A stretch of DNA of 64,000 bases from NCBI RefSeq assembly GCF_030540765.1, contig NZ_JAUOEL010000007.1, positions 62,001 to 126,000 of the forward strand, in the 5' to 3' direction. Positions 36,646 to 45,430 of the stretch are shown in pieces. The notes below the pieces were generated by a model that saw nothing but the letters and a program-made list of their open reading frames with translations, made no database searches and was not told where the DNA came from. Origin of the DNA: Flavivirga jejuensis. GTDB lineage: Bacteria > Bacteroidota > Bacteroidia > Flavobacteriales > Flavobacteriaceae. Each line of letters begins with the position of its first letter. Position 1 is the stretch's first letter. The translations under genes were made by a program, and so were the position numbers.

Positions 36646-37701
36646 TTAAAATAATGCTTTAGGATCGTAATATTTCGCAGCGTTTTCCTTTGTAATAAGT
36701 AATGGTGGCGTAAATGATGTTTTAGGAAAATCTCTTTTTCCGTTCATGTATTGAATGGCGTATTGTACAGCATTTTTACCAATTTGCACAGGACTGTTCA
36801 TTGCAGTACATCCGTAAAAATCTGTATCCATGATGTATTTAATAGCTTCTTTTTGTCCGTCTGCACCAGCAACAATTAAAATGTCATCTGTTTTACCAGC
36901 TTGAGCAATTGCCTTAATGGCTCCTAATACACAAACATCAGACTCGGTAATCACCACATTAATATCTGGATGAGCTACTAAAATATCTTCCATTGCTTTT
37001 AAACCTCCTGCGTAAGACCAATCTGTGTACGCTTGTGTTTTAATATCTAAATCTATATATCCTAAGCTTCGTAACTGCTCTTCGGTAATACCTTGTAGTA
37101 AACCTTGCTTACGCGTTTTTCCTACTGGGTTTCCTGCATTACCACTTAATAAAGCAATACTCATTTTATTGTTTCCGAATTTTTTGGCCAGCCACTCTCC
37201 TGCTAACTCACCGTTTGCTAAGTTATTAGATTGAATAGTGGTTACATAATCTGCAGAAGGATCTATAGAACTATCAATAATAAACACTGGTATGCCTGCA
37301 GCTTTAGCTGCTCTGGTAACACCAACTAGTGCATTAGGGTCTTTAGGATTCAATAATAATGCATCGACACCTTTCGTAATTAAATCTTCTACTGCAGCAA
37401 CTTGTTTATTAATATCATCTTGTCCGTCTGCAGATAAAAACACCATACCATTTTTTTCAGTATTGGTTTTTATACTTTTTAATAATGCTTGGTAATAAGG
37501 TGCGTTTAGTGATGGTGTACAATATCCTATTTTTTTACCTTTAAGATCTATAGCACTTTCAACCTTTTCACTGGTGTCAGTTGCGCTATTAACGTCATTT
37601 TTTGTTGCATTGTTTTGATCTACACAACTAAATAAATTAAGTACTAAAGCAAATACCAGTAAAGGCTTTAGCACATTTTTTAATCCGATTTTTGTTTCCA
37701 T
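36646..37701 (-). CDS. Sugar ABC transporter substrate-binding lipoprotein, RbsB-like
   Basis: A 351-residue periplasmic-binding protein with a lipobox (LNLFSC, Cys26) and the two-lobed ribose-binding fold: IGYCTPSLNAPYYQALL, GVDALLLNPKDPNALV and VFIIDSSIDPSADYVTTIQ are typical. It should capture mannitol in the periplasm and hand it to the RbsA/RbsC pair. The gene is 19 bp upstream of the ATPase gene and 30 bp downstream of the barrel gene. Confidence 0.88.
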   Translation of the reverse strand: METKIGLKNVLKPLLVFALVLNLFSCVDQNNATKNDVNSATDTSEKVESAIDLKGKKIGYCTPSLNAPYYQALLKSIKTNTEKNGMVFLSADGQDDINKQVAAVEDLITKGVDALLLNPKDPNALVGVTRAAKAAGIPVFIIDSSIDPSADYVTTIQSNNLANGELAGEWLAKKFGNNKMSIALLSGNAGNPVGKTRKQGLLQGITEEQLRSLGYIDLDIKTQAYTDWSYAGGLKAMEDILVAHPDINVVITESDVCVLGAIKAIAQAGKTDDILIVAGADGQKEAIKYIMDTDFYGCTAMNSPVQIGKNAVQYAIQYMNGKRDFPKTSFTPPLLITKENAAKYYDPKALF

Positions 37702-37731
37702 AATGATTGTATTTATTAAGAATTTGTGTTA

Positions 37732-38616
37732 TTAAAATAAAGTGATATCTAATTGCAATACTGTTATTTCTTTTTCAGGATTCCACATAGCAGTAACCTC
37801 TATTGGCATTTTGTAGTTTCCAAGGTTAATATTCTTACCAAAAGAAGCACCTACATTAATAAGATTTCCTGCGCCTTCTGTATAAAACGTTTTGTCTGTT
37901 ATAAAAGACCATGCTCCACCAGCAAAAAGCGACAGATTAGAATCCTCTTTCTCCCAAACTTTACTCTTAACTTCAAAATAATGGGTCCATGAGTTTTTTA
38001 AGGAACCATCTGTTTGTTCTTCATAATCTCCAGATCCACCATTTACAATTGTAGCTAAATACAATAATGTATTTGGTGTAATGTTATAGCCAAAGTTGAT
38101 GTCAACAAAATTATAGCCTTGCGTTTTATCATAACTCCAGTAATGTAGTTTATCGCCTCTTTCTTCTACGCCTGTATAATTGTTATGAGAAACTGCTTCT
38201 ATAAAAAATGTATCAGAAAAACGATATACCGTGTAAATTGAGAACTCCTTATAGTTTGCACTTACATTTTCTCCTGTGTTTTTATTTACCACATCGATAC
38301 TGGTAAAACTTGCCCCTCCCCAGACGCCAAATGTAAATTTTTCATTTCGGGAATTATACTCTAAACTAGTAGCAAAAACAGCACCTGGATGCACTACAAA
38401 ACCATGCCACGTGTGCATGTTCTTTAGATGTCCACTGGCATTAAATGCCTTGTAGTTATCTTTCATATCATCAGTTTGAGCCGAGATTAAATTTATTGTA
38501 AAAAACAATAGAGCACAAATAAAGGCAGTACTAAATACTCTTTTATTTTTTTCTTTGCCCAGAAAGTTAAAAACTGATTGCGCCTTTTTTTCAGAATTTT
38601 GTGTTATTAATTTCAT
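37732..38616 (-). CDS. Outer-membrane beta-barrel protein, candidate mannitol porin
   Basis: A 294-residue protein with an N-terminal hydrophobic segment (about 30-47, ending ISAQ) and then alternating strands with aromatic residues and a C-terminal TVLQLDITLF, typical of a small outer-membrane barrel of 10-12 strands. It is the first gene of the mannitol operon, with the promoter and palindromes directly upstream. I do not recognise a named family; similarity to nucleoside channels is not evident. Its position suggests it lets the polyol through the outer membrane. Confidence 0.72.
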   Translation of the reverse strand: MKLITQNSEKKAQSVFNFLGKEKNKRVFSTAFICALLFFTINLISAQTDDMKDNYKAFNASGHLKNMHTWHGFVVHPGAVFATSLEYNSRNEKFTFGVWGGASFTSIDVVNKNTGENVSANYKEFSIYTVYRFSDTFFIEAVSHNNYTGVEERGDKLHYWSYDKTQGYNFVDINFGYNITPNTLLYLATIVNGGSGDYEEQTDGSLKNSWTHYFEVKSKVWEKEDSNLSLFAGGAWSFITDKTFYTEGAGNLINVGASFGKNINLGNYKMPIEVTAMWNPEKEITVLQLDITLF

Positions 38617-38647
38617 TTTATGTGGGGGTTAAGATTAACAATTATTT

Positions 38648-38670
38648 ATAAACGTCATATTTACGTTTAT
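38648..38670. promoter_or_regulatory. Palindromic operator candidate at the mannitol promoter
   Basis: ATAAACGT (38648-38655) and ACGTTTAT (38663-38670) form an 8-7-8 palindrome. It lies immediately downstream of the -7 box at 38675-38682 and so covers the transcription start, the position of a repressor site for the divergent Nudix-family regulator gene. The assignment is inference. Confidence 0.55.
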
Positions 38671-38674
38671 TTTT

Positions 38675-38682
38675 CAAATGTA
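38675..38682 (-). promoter_or_regulatory. -7 box of the mannitol operon
   Basis: CAAATGTA on the plus strand is TACATTTG on the minus strand, matching TAnnTTTG. The start codon is at 38616, giving a leader of about 50 nt. Confidence 0.55.
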
Positions 38683-38685
38683 TAA

Positions 38686-38712
38686 AAAAAAATAACACAT
38701 TGTTATTTTTTT
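38686..38712. promoter_or_regulatory. Second perfect palindrome upstream of the mannitol promoter
   Basis: A 12-3-12 perfect palindrome with core AATAACA-CAT-TGTTATT, lying just upstream of the -7 box, around the -30 region. Could be a second regulator site or contribute to the divergent regulator promoter. Confidence 0.45.
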
Positions 38713-38864
38713 AGTAAAAAAATAAGGTTTTTACAATATTTAAACCCAAAAATTGCTATTTTGTTAGTATAATTTGAAAAAAAATAATATTAAATTATAA
38801 CGTGTTTTTTACATTTAATACCTATTTTTACAGTTGAAATCATAAAATTTACATATTTAGTCCT

Positions 38865-39602
38865 ATGAAATTTGAAAAAATTCCAAATATATCGGTAGAC
38901 TGTGTGGTCTTCGGATATGACACCATCACAAAATCACTCAATGTTTTAGTTATGAAGCGTTATTTAGAATCTGAAACTGGATCTGAAGTTTTGGTTGACG
39001 ATTATGTGTTAACGGGGTATCATGTTTATGAAAACGAAACTTTAGATGATTCTGCTACTCGAGTTTTAAAAGAATTAACAGGTTTAACCAATCAATATAA
39101 GAAGCAGTTTAAAGCTTTTGGTGACCCAGATAGATTAACGAATGAAAAAGATCTACCATGGATTAAGAATGAAGGATTTAATTTGAGAACAATTACTATT
39201 GCATATTATTTTTTATTAAAAACCGAAGAAGTTGATTTAAAAAACAGTGCTCATCAAAAAAAATGGTTTCCAGTTAAGGATTTACCAGAATTAGGGTTTG
39301 ATCATAGGCATATTATATTGGAGGCCTATGAGGATTTAAAAATAAAATGTTTGGCAGAGCCTGTTATTTTTGAATTATTACCCGATAAATTCACTATTAA
39401 TGAAGTACAAGATTTATATCAATCTATTTTAGGTATAGAGTTTGACAATCGTAATTTTAGGAGAAAATTGATCAACAAAAAATACATTATTGCAATTGAC
39501 GAAAAACAAGTTGGTGTTTCAAAAAAACCCTCTCAATTGTATATGTTTAGTAAGGATATTTATAAAAAAATATTTCAGAAAAATTATTTAATAAGTATTT
39601 AA
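38865..39602 (+). CDS. NrtR-like transcriptional regulator with inactive Nudix domain
   Basis: A 245-residue protein with a Nudix-type N-terminal domain (about 1-145) and a winged helix-turn-helix C-terminus (about 155-245; LLPDKFTINEVQDLYQSIL and a RKLINKKYI wing). The Nudix box is degenerate: G-x5-E-x7 is followed by RVLKELTGL where REUxEExGU is needed, so it should bind but not hydrolyse its ligand. Such sugar-sensing NrtR-family factors regulate divergent sugar operons in Bacteroidota. It is divergent from the mannitol operon across 248 bp that hold two palindromes, and is its likely regulator. Confidence 0.83.
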   Translation: MKFEKIPNISVDCVVFGYDTITKSLNVLVMKRYLESETGSEVLVDDYVLTGYHVYENETLDDSATRVLKELTGLTNQYKKQFKAFGDPDRLTNEKDLPWIKNEGFNLRTITIAYYFLLKTEEVDLKNSAHQKKWFPVKDLPELGFDHRHIILEAYEDLKIKCLAEPVIFELLPDKFTINEVQDLYQSILGIEFDNRNFRRKLINKKYIIAIDEKQVGVSKKPSQLYMFSKDIYKKIFQKNYLISI

Positions 39603-39761
39603 GTTATAGAACGCATCTTAACTTTTTCTATTTCCTAAAAAATGTCTGAATAAAAACAAAATCATGTTTATTATGAATGTTGTAATTCATAATTTGTACC
39701 ATATAAAATTGCTTAATACCCCTTAAAACTTTTAATTTTATTGTATATCATTAAAAGTTTT

Positions 39762-39797
39762 AAAATCGGTTAATATTCTAATTACAAAATCGGTTAA
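39762..39797. promoter_or_regulatory. Tandem 12-bp direct repeat upstream of the EamA gene
   Basis: AAAATCGGTTAA occurs at 39762-39773 and again at 39786-39797, 24 bp start to start. The repeats lie just upstream of TATATTCG (39803-39810), a -7-like box next to the start codon. Likely a regulator site; the factor is unknown. Confidence 0.45.
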
Positions 39798-39814
39798 AAA
39801 GGTATATTCGCGCC

Positions 39815-40714
39815 ATGTGGATGTATTTAGGTTTATTGGCTGCACTTTTTTTGGGATTACATAATTTATGTAAAAAACATGCTGTACAAGGAAATGAAGT
39901 TTTACCTGTACTTTTAGGTACAGTATGTTCTGGTTTTTTGTTACTTCTTCCATTTTTTATAGGCTCTATCTATTTTCCAGAATTCACCAAACAAATAGGG
40001 TTTCACATTACTAGTATTTCCTGGAAAACGCATGGTTTTATTTTTATAAAATCAATGATAATGGCAACATCTTGGATTTTGGCATATCAAGCTTTAAAAC
40101 ATTTACCATTAACAATTGTTACTCCAATACGCTCGGCTGGTCCTTTTTTCACCTTTATTGGTGCTATTCTAATTTATCAGGAAAAACCTAATTTTTTACA
40201 GTGGATAGGTTTTTCACTTATTATTTTCTCAGTAATACTCTATTCTAAAATAGGAAAAAAAGAAGGCATCAATTTTAAGAGGAATAAATGGATATTTGCC
40301 ATTATTGGTGCAACATTTTTAGGAGCTTCTAGTGGTTTATACGACAAGTTTTTAATTCAGAACTTAACGTTAAACCCACAAACCTTACAATTTTGGTTTT
40401 GTTGGTACACCATACTAATTTTACTGGGTATTTTATCTGTAACATGGTTTCCTAATACTGTAAAACGAAAAGAGTTTAAATGGCGGTGGACTATTATTGC
40501 TGTTGGTGTTTTATTACAGGCAGCCGATTATTTTTATTTTAGAAGCTTGCAAGATCCTGATGCGCTAATTATGCTGCTTTCTGCTATAAAACGAAGTCAA
40601 ATACTAATTGCTGTTATTGTTGGTGGTCTTGTTTTTAAAGAAAAGAATAAACGTAAAAAATTAGTACCATTATTAGGTATTATGATGGGCGTATTTTTGA
40701 TTTTGTATTCATAA
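39815..40714 (+). CDS. EamA/DMT-family membrane permease
   Basis: A 299-residue protein with ten predicted membrane segments in two homologous halves, the EamA drug/metabolite transporter plan (SAGPFFTFIGAILIYQEKP in half one, LLSAIKRSQILIAVIVGGLVFKEK in half two). A second ATG at 39821 gives MYLGLLAALFLG and lies about 10 bp after the -7-like TATATTCG, so the message may be nearly leaderless and start there. Substrate unknown. Confidence 0.85.
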   Translation: MWMYLGLLAALFLGLHNLCKKHAVQGNEVLPVLLGTVCSGFLLLLPFFIGSIYFPEFTKQIGFHITSISWKTHGFIFIKSMIMATSWILAYQALKHLPLTIVTPIRSAGPFFTFIGAILIYQEKPNFLQWIGFSLIIFSVILYSKIGKKEGINFKRNKWIFAIIGATFLGASSGLYDKFLIQNLTLNPQTLQFWFCWYTILILLGILSVTWFPNTVKRKEFKWRWTIIAVGVLLQAADYFYFRSLQDPDALIMLLSAIKRSQILIAVIVGGLVFKEKNKRKKLVPLLGIMMGVFLILYS

Positions 40715-40775
40715 ATTAATACTTTCAATATCCATAACCTTATATGTTGGTGCTGTAAATTGAAAAATTGAATTT

Positions 40776-41819
40776 TTACAATTGGTAATCATTTCTAATT
40801 CGTTCAGCTCTTTTAACTTCGAAAGGTGTAAACCAATCCCAAGTGATACCTATATTTAATTGATTACCAGAATCTACAAAACGATAGTTATAATTATCAT
40901 GACCTGTAATGTAAGCTACAAATAAACCGACATCTTTATTAAAATTAAATGGATAACAAGTCAGGTTTAATTCCCCTCGAAAAGGCGCTACAAATGGATG
41001 AGCTCCTTGAATTATTTCTGTTTTCGCTCCAAGTGAATATCTAAATCCTTGGTTGTAAGTATGAATAAATTCATATCCAAAACCAAATCGATTTCTACCA
41101 TAAATACTTATATCAAAATCAGTATATCCTCCTTTATCAAAAAAACCAAACATATTTTTATGATACAGTTCCCAAGAAGCAGAAAACGAATGTACCTTAT
41201 ACGGTTTATTCTCATTATTAAGATTATTCAACCTGAAATTAAAAGATAACTTTGTAAGATTTGTTGAGAAATTACCATTATTTCTATTTAATAGTGCTGA
41301 TAAATTTGATTGATCATTTATAGTATTGTGCACTAAGTGGCACTCAGGAGATTCATCTGCAAATTCTGAACTAAAAGAACAACCTGATTGCCCATTAGAA
41401 TAATGCCCAGACTCAATAGCCCAAGCAAAGAAATTATTATTATCGGTTTTAACCAATCCTTGTAATCCCAATAAAATTCTATAAGAAGGTGTTTTTACTG
41501 GTAAAGAATTTTCTGTGTACATCCTAATATGCGGCTGAAAAAGCGCATAGATGGCATAACTTAGTTTGTCTATAGAATTTTGCATTATGTGACGCATATT
41601 GTTATAGAAACTATAATAAACTGTAGGTTTTGCATCAAATAAAATATCTTCATAGTCACTTATATTAGATAAATAACTAATACTTGGTTTTACGTGTATT
41701 GGATAGTACTCCTTAAACCCAGAATTATCTACTTTAGTCTTTAATGAATCTCTTGTGTTTTGTGCTGTTGCCAAAATGCATGAACATATCAAGAACAAAA
41801 ATAACATGCTGTTTTTCAT
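40776..41819 (-). CDS. Outer-membrane phospholipase A1-like protein (OMPLA/PldA fold)
   Basis: A 347-residue protein from the ATG at 41819 (the open frame extends to 41888, but a signal peptide MKNSMLFLFLICSCILATAQ starts here, 22-29 bp after a TAAATTTG -7 box). The segment GHYSNGQSG carries His139 and Ser141, matching His142 and Ser144 in HQSNGRS of Escherichia coli PldA. Further matches are NLTKLSFNFRL and a last barrel section with FVAYITGHDNYNY and GITWDWF. It should be a 12-strand barrel that hydrolyses phospholipids in the outer leaflet. A longer insertion separates the motif from any equivalent of Asn156, which I cannot place. Confidence 0.72.
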   Translation of the reverse strand: MKNSMLFLFLICSCILATAQNTRDSLKTKVDNSGFKEYYPIHVKPSISYLSNISDYEDILFDAKPTVYYSFYNNMRHIMQNSIDKLSYAIYALFQPHIRMYTENSLPVKTPSYRILLGLQGLVKTDNNNFFAWAIESGHYSNGQSGCSFSSEFADESPECHLVHNTINDQSNLSALLNRNNGNFSTNLTKLSFNFRLNNLNNENKPYKVHSFSASWELYHKNMFGFFDKGGYTDFDISIYGRNRFGFGYEFIHTYNQGFRYSLGAKTEIIQGAHPFVAPFRGELNLTCYPFNFNKDVGLFVAYITGHDNYNYRFVDSGNQLNIGITWDWFTPFEVKRAERIRNDYQL

Positions 41820-41840
41820 TACAATTAATTTAATTATTAG

Positions 41841-41848
41841 CAAATTTA
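41841..41848 (-). promoter_or_regulatory. -7 box of the OMPLA-like gene
   Basis: CAAATTTA on the plus strand reads TAAATTTG on the minus strand, 22-29 bp before the ATG at 41819. It decides the start codon, since the longer frame to 41888 would begin upstream of the promoter. Confidence 0.5.
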
Positions 41849-42272
41849 GATTAAACCATGAATGTTTTTTGCTATTAAATACTTCCAAGAGAGTTTAAAT
41901 ATACAAAAAGCGCTTACTGAATTAGTGCTTTTTTTAAGTAAAGTATTTCGCTTCTATCCATATAATATATGTTTACCATATTGTACATTCTATAAATAGG
42001 GCTGTCTAAAAAGTGTCGTTCTGAATATTATGATGTTTACGTCTAAGATCTATTTATAAAAAATAGGAGTAATTCAATATTAAGTAAAATATCCATTATC
42101 AAACGCTAAATAAATTTAAGCATTTTCGAGCGTACTTTTCGATTTTCTGTAAGTATAATTAGGGTATATTATGGTTTTATTTTTATATTGAAATATGAGC
42201 GAAATAGAAATCGAAGATTCATGAACTCCTATTTCTAAAATAAGAGTCAGTGAACTAAACAAATTATATGGG
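41849..42272. other. Non-coding gap upstream of the helicase genes, with a repeat end
   Basis: No gene is visible. At 42000-42012 it holds GGCTGTCTAAAAA, identical to one end of the element at 62490-62644, followed by a short TGTCGTTCTGAAT stretch. This may be a solo end or remnant. The remainder is A+T-rich without clear hairpins. Confidence 0.55.
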
Positions 42273-43610
42273 TTATTTTGAGTGATAATTGGTATTATCT
42301 AAAATGGTGACCCGTACCTTTTTCTTTTTTAATCGGGTATTGTTTAATTTTTCAACTAAATCATCTGCCATAGTTAATGCTACAGCCACAAAAGCACAAT
42401 CTTGTTTTAACTCAATAGTTCCCAATTCATCTTTATTTATGCCACCTTGTTTAAAAAAAAGACCAGCTATATCTCCTTTCGAAATTTTATCTTTTCGTCC
42501 ACCAGAAATAAACAAGGTTTGCCAGTATTGTGGTTTGCGTGGTGCTTTTTTAGAAATATTAATGCCTTTTACATTTTGAATAAATTCTGGTAATAGTTGA
42601 CTTTCCCACTTTAATATATAAGCGGTTCCTTTTGAATTGACCCGAGCTGTTCTGCCATTTCTATGAATGAATTCTTCTTCATGTCGAGGTAATTCATAAT
42701 GAATAATATATTTCATTTCTGGTATATCTATACCCCTAGCCGCTAAATCTGTAGCTAGTAATACTTGACATGATCCGTTTCTAAATTTAATTAAAGCACG
42801 TTCTCTATCCTTTTGTTCCATACCTCCAGAAAAACAGGCATGAGTAATTTTATTTTTCTTTAAAAAAGCACTTACTACGTCTATGCTGTCTCTTAAATTA
42901 CAGAAAATAATTCCAGGTTCATTGCCAATATGTTGTACCAAATCCAACAATGTTTTCAATTTATTCTTATCTGGAGAAACCACTGTTTTAATGGCCAATT
43001 TAGACGCTACTTTTTCTTTTAAATAATTAACAGTTATTGGCTTGTCTAATCTTACAAACCCTGGCACCTTAACACCTTGTGTCGCAGACGTTAAAACTCT
43101 TTTATTTATAGCAGGTAATTGACTAATAATTGCCTTCATTTCACTCTCAAAACCATCTTCTAGTGATTTGTCAAATTCATCTAATATAAGTGTTTTTATA
43201 CTAGATTTAGAAAAGCGATCACTGTTAAAATGATCCAATATTCTACCTGGTGTTCCTATTAAAATAGCAGGATTATGTTTAATTTCAATTTTGTCTTTAG
43301 ACATGGGTCTGCCTCCATAAACCGCATTTACTTTATAACCAGAACCCATAGAGCGAATAACTTGCTCAATTTGAATGGCCAATTCTCTTGACGGTACCAG
43401 TATTAATGCTTGAACCTCTTTAGATTCGGAGTTTAAGGCTTTCAATAATGGTAATGAAAAAGCCAATGTTTTCCCCGTTCCTGTTGGAGATAATATGATG
43501 GCATTTGTTGTTGCTTCAATTACAGAAACAGCTTCCTCTTGCATGGGATTCAAGGCCTGAATATTTAATTTTGTTAAAATATCCTGTTGATTTTTAATAT
43601 TATTTGCCAT
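42273..43610 (-). CDS. dbpA: DEAD-box RNA helicase with DbpA-type RNA-binding domain
   Basis: A 445-residue helicase: Q motif (LNPMQEEAV), motif I SPTGTGKT, Ia PSREL, Ib TPGR, motif II DEFD (Phe in place of Ala in DEAD), motif III SAT, and motif VI HRNGRTAR. Residues about 370-445 match the DbpA RNA-binding domain that in Escherichia coli recognises 23S rRNA hairpin 92. It works in late 50S ribosome assembly by ATP-driven RNA remodelling. It lies 8 bp after the next helicase gene and is co-transcribed with it. Confidence 0.88.
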   Translation of the reverse strand: MANNIKNQQDILTKLNIQALNPMQEEAVSVIEATTNAIILSPTGTGKTLAFSLPLLKALNSESKEVQALILVPSRELAIQIEQVIRSMGSGYKVNAVYGGRPMSKDKIEIKHNPAILIGTPGRILDHFNSDRFSKSSIKTLILDEFDKSLEDGFESEMKAIISQLPAINKRVLTSATQGVKVPGFVRLDKPITVNYLKEKVASKLAIKTVVSPDKNKLKTLLDLVQHIGNEPGIIFCNLRDSIDVVSAFLKKNKITHACFSGGMEQKDRERALIKFRNGSCQVLLATDLAARGIDIPEMKYIIHYELPRHEEEFIHRNGRTARVNSKGTAYILKWESQLLPEFIQNVKGINISKKAPRKPQYWQTLFISGGRKDKISKGDIAGLFFKQGGINKDELGTIELKQDCAFVAVALTMADDLVEKLNNTRLKKKKVRVTILDNTNYHSK

Positions 43611-43618
43611 AATGATCG

Positions 43619-44956
43619 CTACTTTTTACTTTTTTTAGAAGCTTCGGTTTTTGAATTACCTGTGCTTGTTTGTGCCAAATAATTTGCAAGTACTTTTTCT
43701 ATCAACTCTTCTTTCGTTAAATGATGAAATACCGTTCTTACTTTCTTTCTAAATTCTTCTGAAATGGTACGATTTGGTTTGGTTTTAAATATTTTTTTCG
43801 CCCATAATAAACCATTGTTTTCTTCTATGCTCTGCGCGTCTGCTTTTTTTAATGCATTAAAAACAATCCCCAATTCTTGTTCAAAATCAGCAATATCCTC
43901 CACTTCTTCTTTTTGTAATATAGTTAGCGAAAGTCCTTTAGATCCTGCTCTTGCCGTACGTCCACTTCTATGTACATAAGCATCATAAGTATCTGGTAAA
44001 TGATAATTAACAACATACGATATTTCTTTAACATCAATGCCTCGAGCTGCCAAATCGGTCGCAACCAAAATATCAATAAACCCTTCCCTGAATTGTCCCA
44101 TAATTCGGTCACGAATGCCTTGAGATAAACTACCATGAATAGCTCCAGATGAGAATTTATTAATAGCCAGGTTTTTCGCCAATTTATTAACAGCCGCTTT
44201 AGTCTTACAAAAGATAATCCCTCTTTCGCCTTCTTTAGTATTTAAAAAATGAAGTAATACGTCTAGTTTTTCTATAGGTTCTACAACTATATACTGATGA
44301 TCGATTCCCTGATGACCAACGGTAGACATGTCTGCCTCGATCTGTATCACATGTTTTGACATGTAGTTTTGAACCAGTTGCTTTATAGCACCAGGCATGG
44401 TGGCTGTAAACAATAACGTTCTTCTAGATTTAGGAATTTCTTTGATAATACGATCTAAATCTCCTTTTAAAGCACTCACCATTTCATCGGCTTCATCCAA
44501 CACCAAATACTTTAAGTTTTTAATGCTAATAGCGCCACGGTTTATTAAATCGACCAAACGCCCTGGTGTTGCCACGACAATATGAGTCGCGGCTTTTAAA
44601 CGTTCTATTTGTGGTTTTATAGGAATGCCACCGCACACTGCTGCAACAGAAATAGTTGGGCTATGGGAAGCAAAAGAAGTTAAATTAGCGTGTATTTGTT
44701 GCCCTAATTCTCTTGTAGGTGCTAATATTACAACCTGTACATAAGCGTTTTCAACATCGATTAATTGTAACAGAGGTAATCCAAAAGCAGCTGTTTTACC
44801 TGTTCCTGTTTTTGCTAAAGCAACAAGATCTTCTTTTTGATTAAGTACAATAGGAATTGCCTTTTCTTGAATATCTGTTGGAACAGAAATTTGTAAGTCG
44901 GCTAAACTTTTTTGTAATGACTGATTAATTCCTAAATCAGAAAACGGTTGTGACAT
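43619..44956 (-). CDS. DEAD-box RNA helicase (RhlE/CsdA-like)
   Basis: A 445-residue ATP-dependent RNA helicase with all motifs: AKTGTGKTAAFGLP (I), APTREL (Ia), TPGRLVDL (Ib), DEAD (II), TAT (III) and HRSGRTARAG (VI). The last ~80 residues are Lys/Ser-rich and lack a recognised RNA-binding domain. The first gene of a two-helicase operon, with a TATCTTTG -7 box at 44971-44978. It is close to the cold-shock protein gene, and helicases of this type often act at low temperature in RNA decay or ribosome assembly; that role is inference here. Confidence 0.9.
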   Translation of the reverse strand: MSQPFSDLGINQSLQKSLADLQISVPTDIQEKAIPIVLNQKEDLVALAKTGTGKTAAFGLPLLQLIDVENAYVQVVILAPTRELGQQIHANLTSFASHSPTISVAAVCGGIPIKPQIERLKAATHIVVATPGRLVDLINRGAISIKNLKYLVLDEADEMVSALKGDLDRIIKEIPKSRRTLLFTATMPGAIKQLVQNYMSKHVIQIEADMSTVGHQGIDHQYIVVEPIEKLDVLLHFLNTKEGERGIIFCKTKAAVNKLAKNLAINKFSSGAIHGSLSQGIRDRIMGQFREGFIDILVATDLAARGIDVKEISYVVNYHLPDTYDAYVHRSGRTARAGSKGLSLTILQKEEVEDIADFEQELGIVFNALKKADAQSIEENNGLLWAKKIFKTKPNRTISEEFRKKVRTVFHHLTKEELIEKVLANYLAQTSTGNSKTEASKKSKK

Positions 44957-44970
44957 AAAATAATTTTGAG

Positions 44971-44978
44971 CAAAGATA
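44971..44978 (-). promoter_or_regulatory. -7 box of the helicase operon
   Basis: CAAAGATA on the plus strand reads TATCTTTG on the minus strand, 15-22 bp before the ATG at 44956, giving a very short leader. Confidence 0.5.
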
Positions 44979-45023
44979 ACCTAAAGTCCCTGCTTTTAAC
45001 TAAAGTTGAAACCAATAAAGGAT

Positions 45024-45056
45024 AAAAAAAGCCCATCAATAATGATGAGCTTTTTA
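45024..45056 (-). terminator. Rho-independent terminator after the cold-shock gene
   Basis: On the minus strand GCTCATCA pairs with TGATGGGC around a TTAT loop and is followed by TTTTTTT (45024-45030 as A-run on the plus strand). It starts 22 bp after the stop codon of the cold-shock gene. Confidence 0.85.
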
Positions 45057-45077
45057 CTAAACTTGAAAGTATATGTA

Positions 45078-45269
45078 TTAGATAACTTTTACGTTCACTG
45101 CATTTAATCCTTTCTTGCCTTCTTGTAGATCAAATTCAACAGAATCGCCTTCACGAACCTCGTCTACTAATCCAGAAATGTGTACAAAGTGATCTTTATC
45201 AACTCCTTCTTCTGTAATAAATCCAAATCCTTTAGAATCGTTGAAAAATTTTACTGTTCCTTTACTCAT
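45078..45269 (-). CDS. cspA: Cold-shock protein, CspA family
   Basis: A 63-residue single-stranded nucleic-acid-binding protein with the OB fold: RNP1 as KGFGFI (residues 13-18) and RNP2 as HFVHI (27-31). It starts MSKGTVKFF as usual for Bacteroidota. It acts as an RNA chaperone. A CATCTTTG box, one base from the -7 consensus, lies about 37-44 bp upstream (45306-45313), and an intrinsic terminator follows. The leader is short, so the long cold-induced leader of Escherichia coli cspA is absent. Confidence 0.95.
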   Translation of the reverse strand: MSKGTVKFFNDSKGFGFITEEGVDKDHFVHISGLVDEVREGDSVEFDLQEGKKGLNAVNVKVI

Positions 45270-45430
45270 TGTAATGTAATTAAATTTTTAATACTTATTG
45301 ATTGGCAAAGATGATGCCATTTTTTTGACATACAACGTATTAATTTAATTATTTTTGTTTTATTCAACTTTATGAAGTCAAAATAACACGTACTACTGGT
45401 TTGGCAGGTCTCATAAATTCCTTCAAAAAA

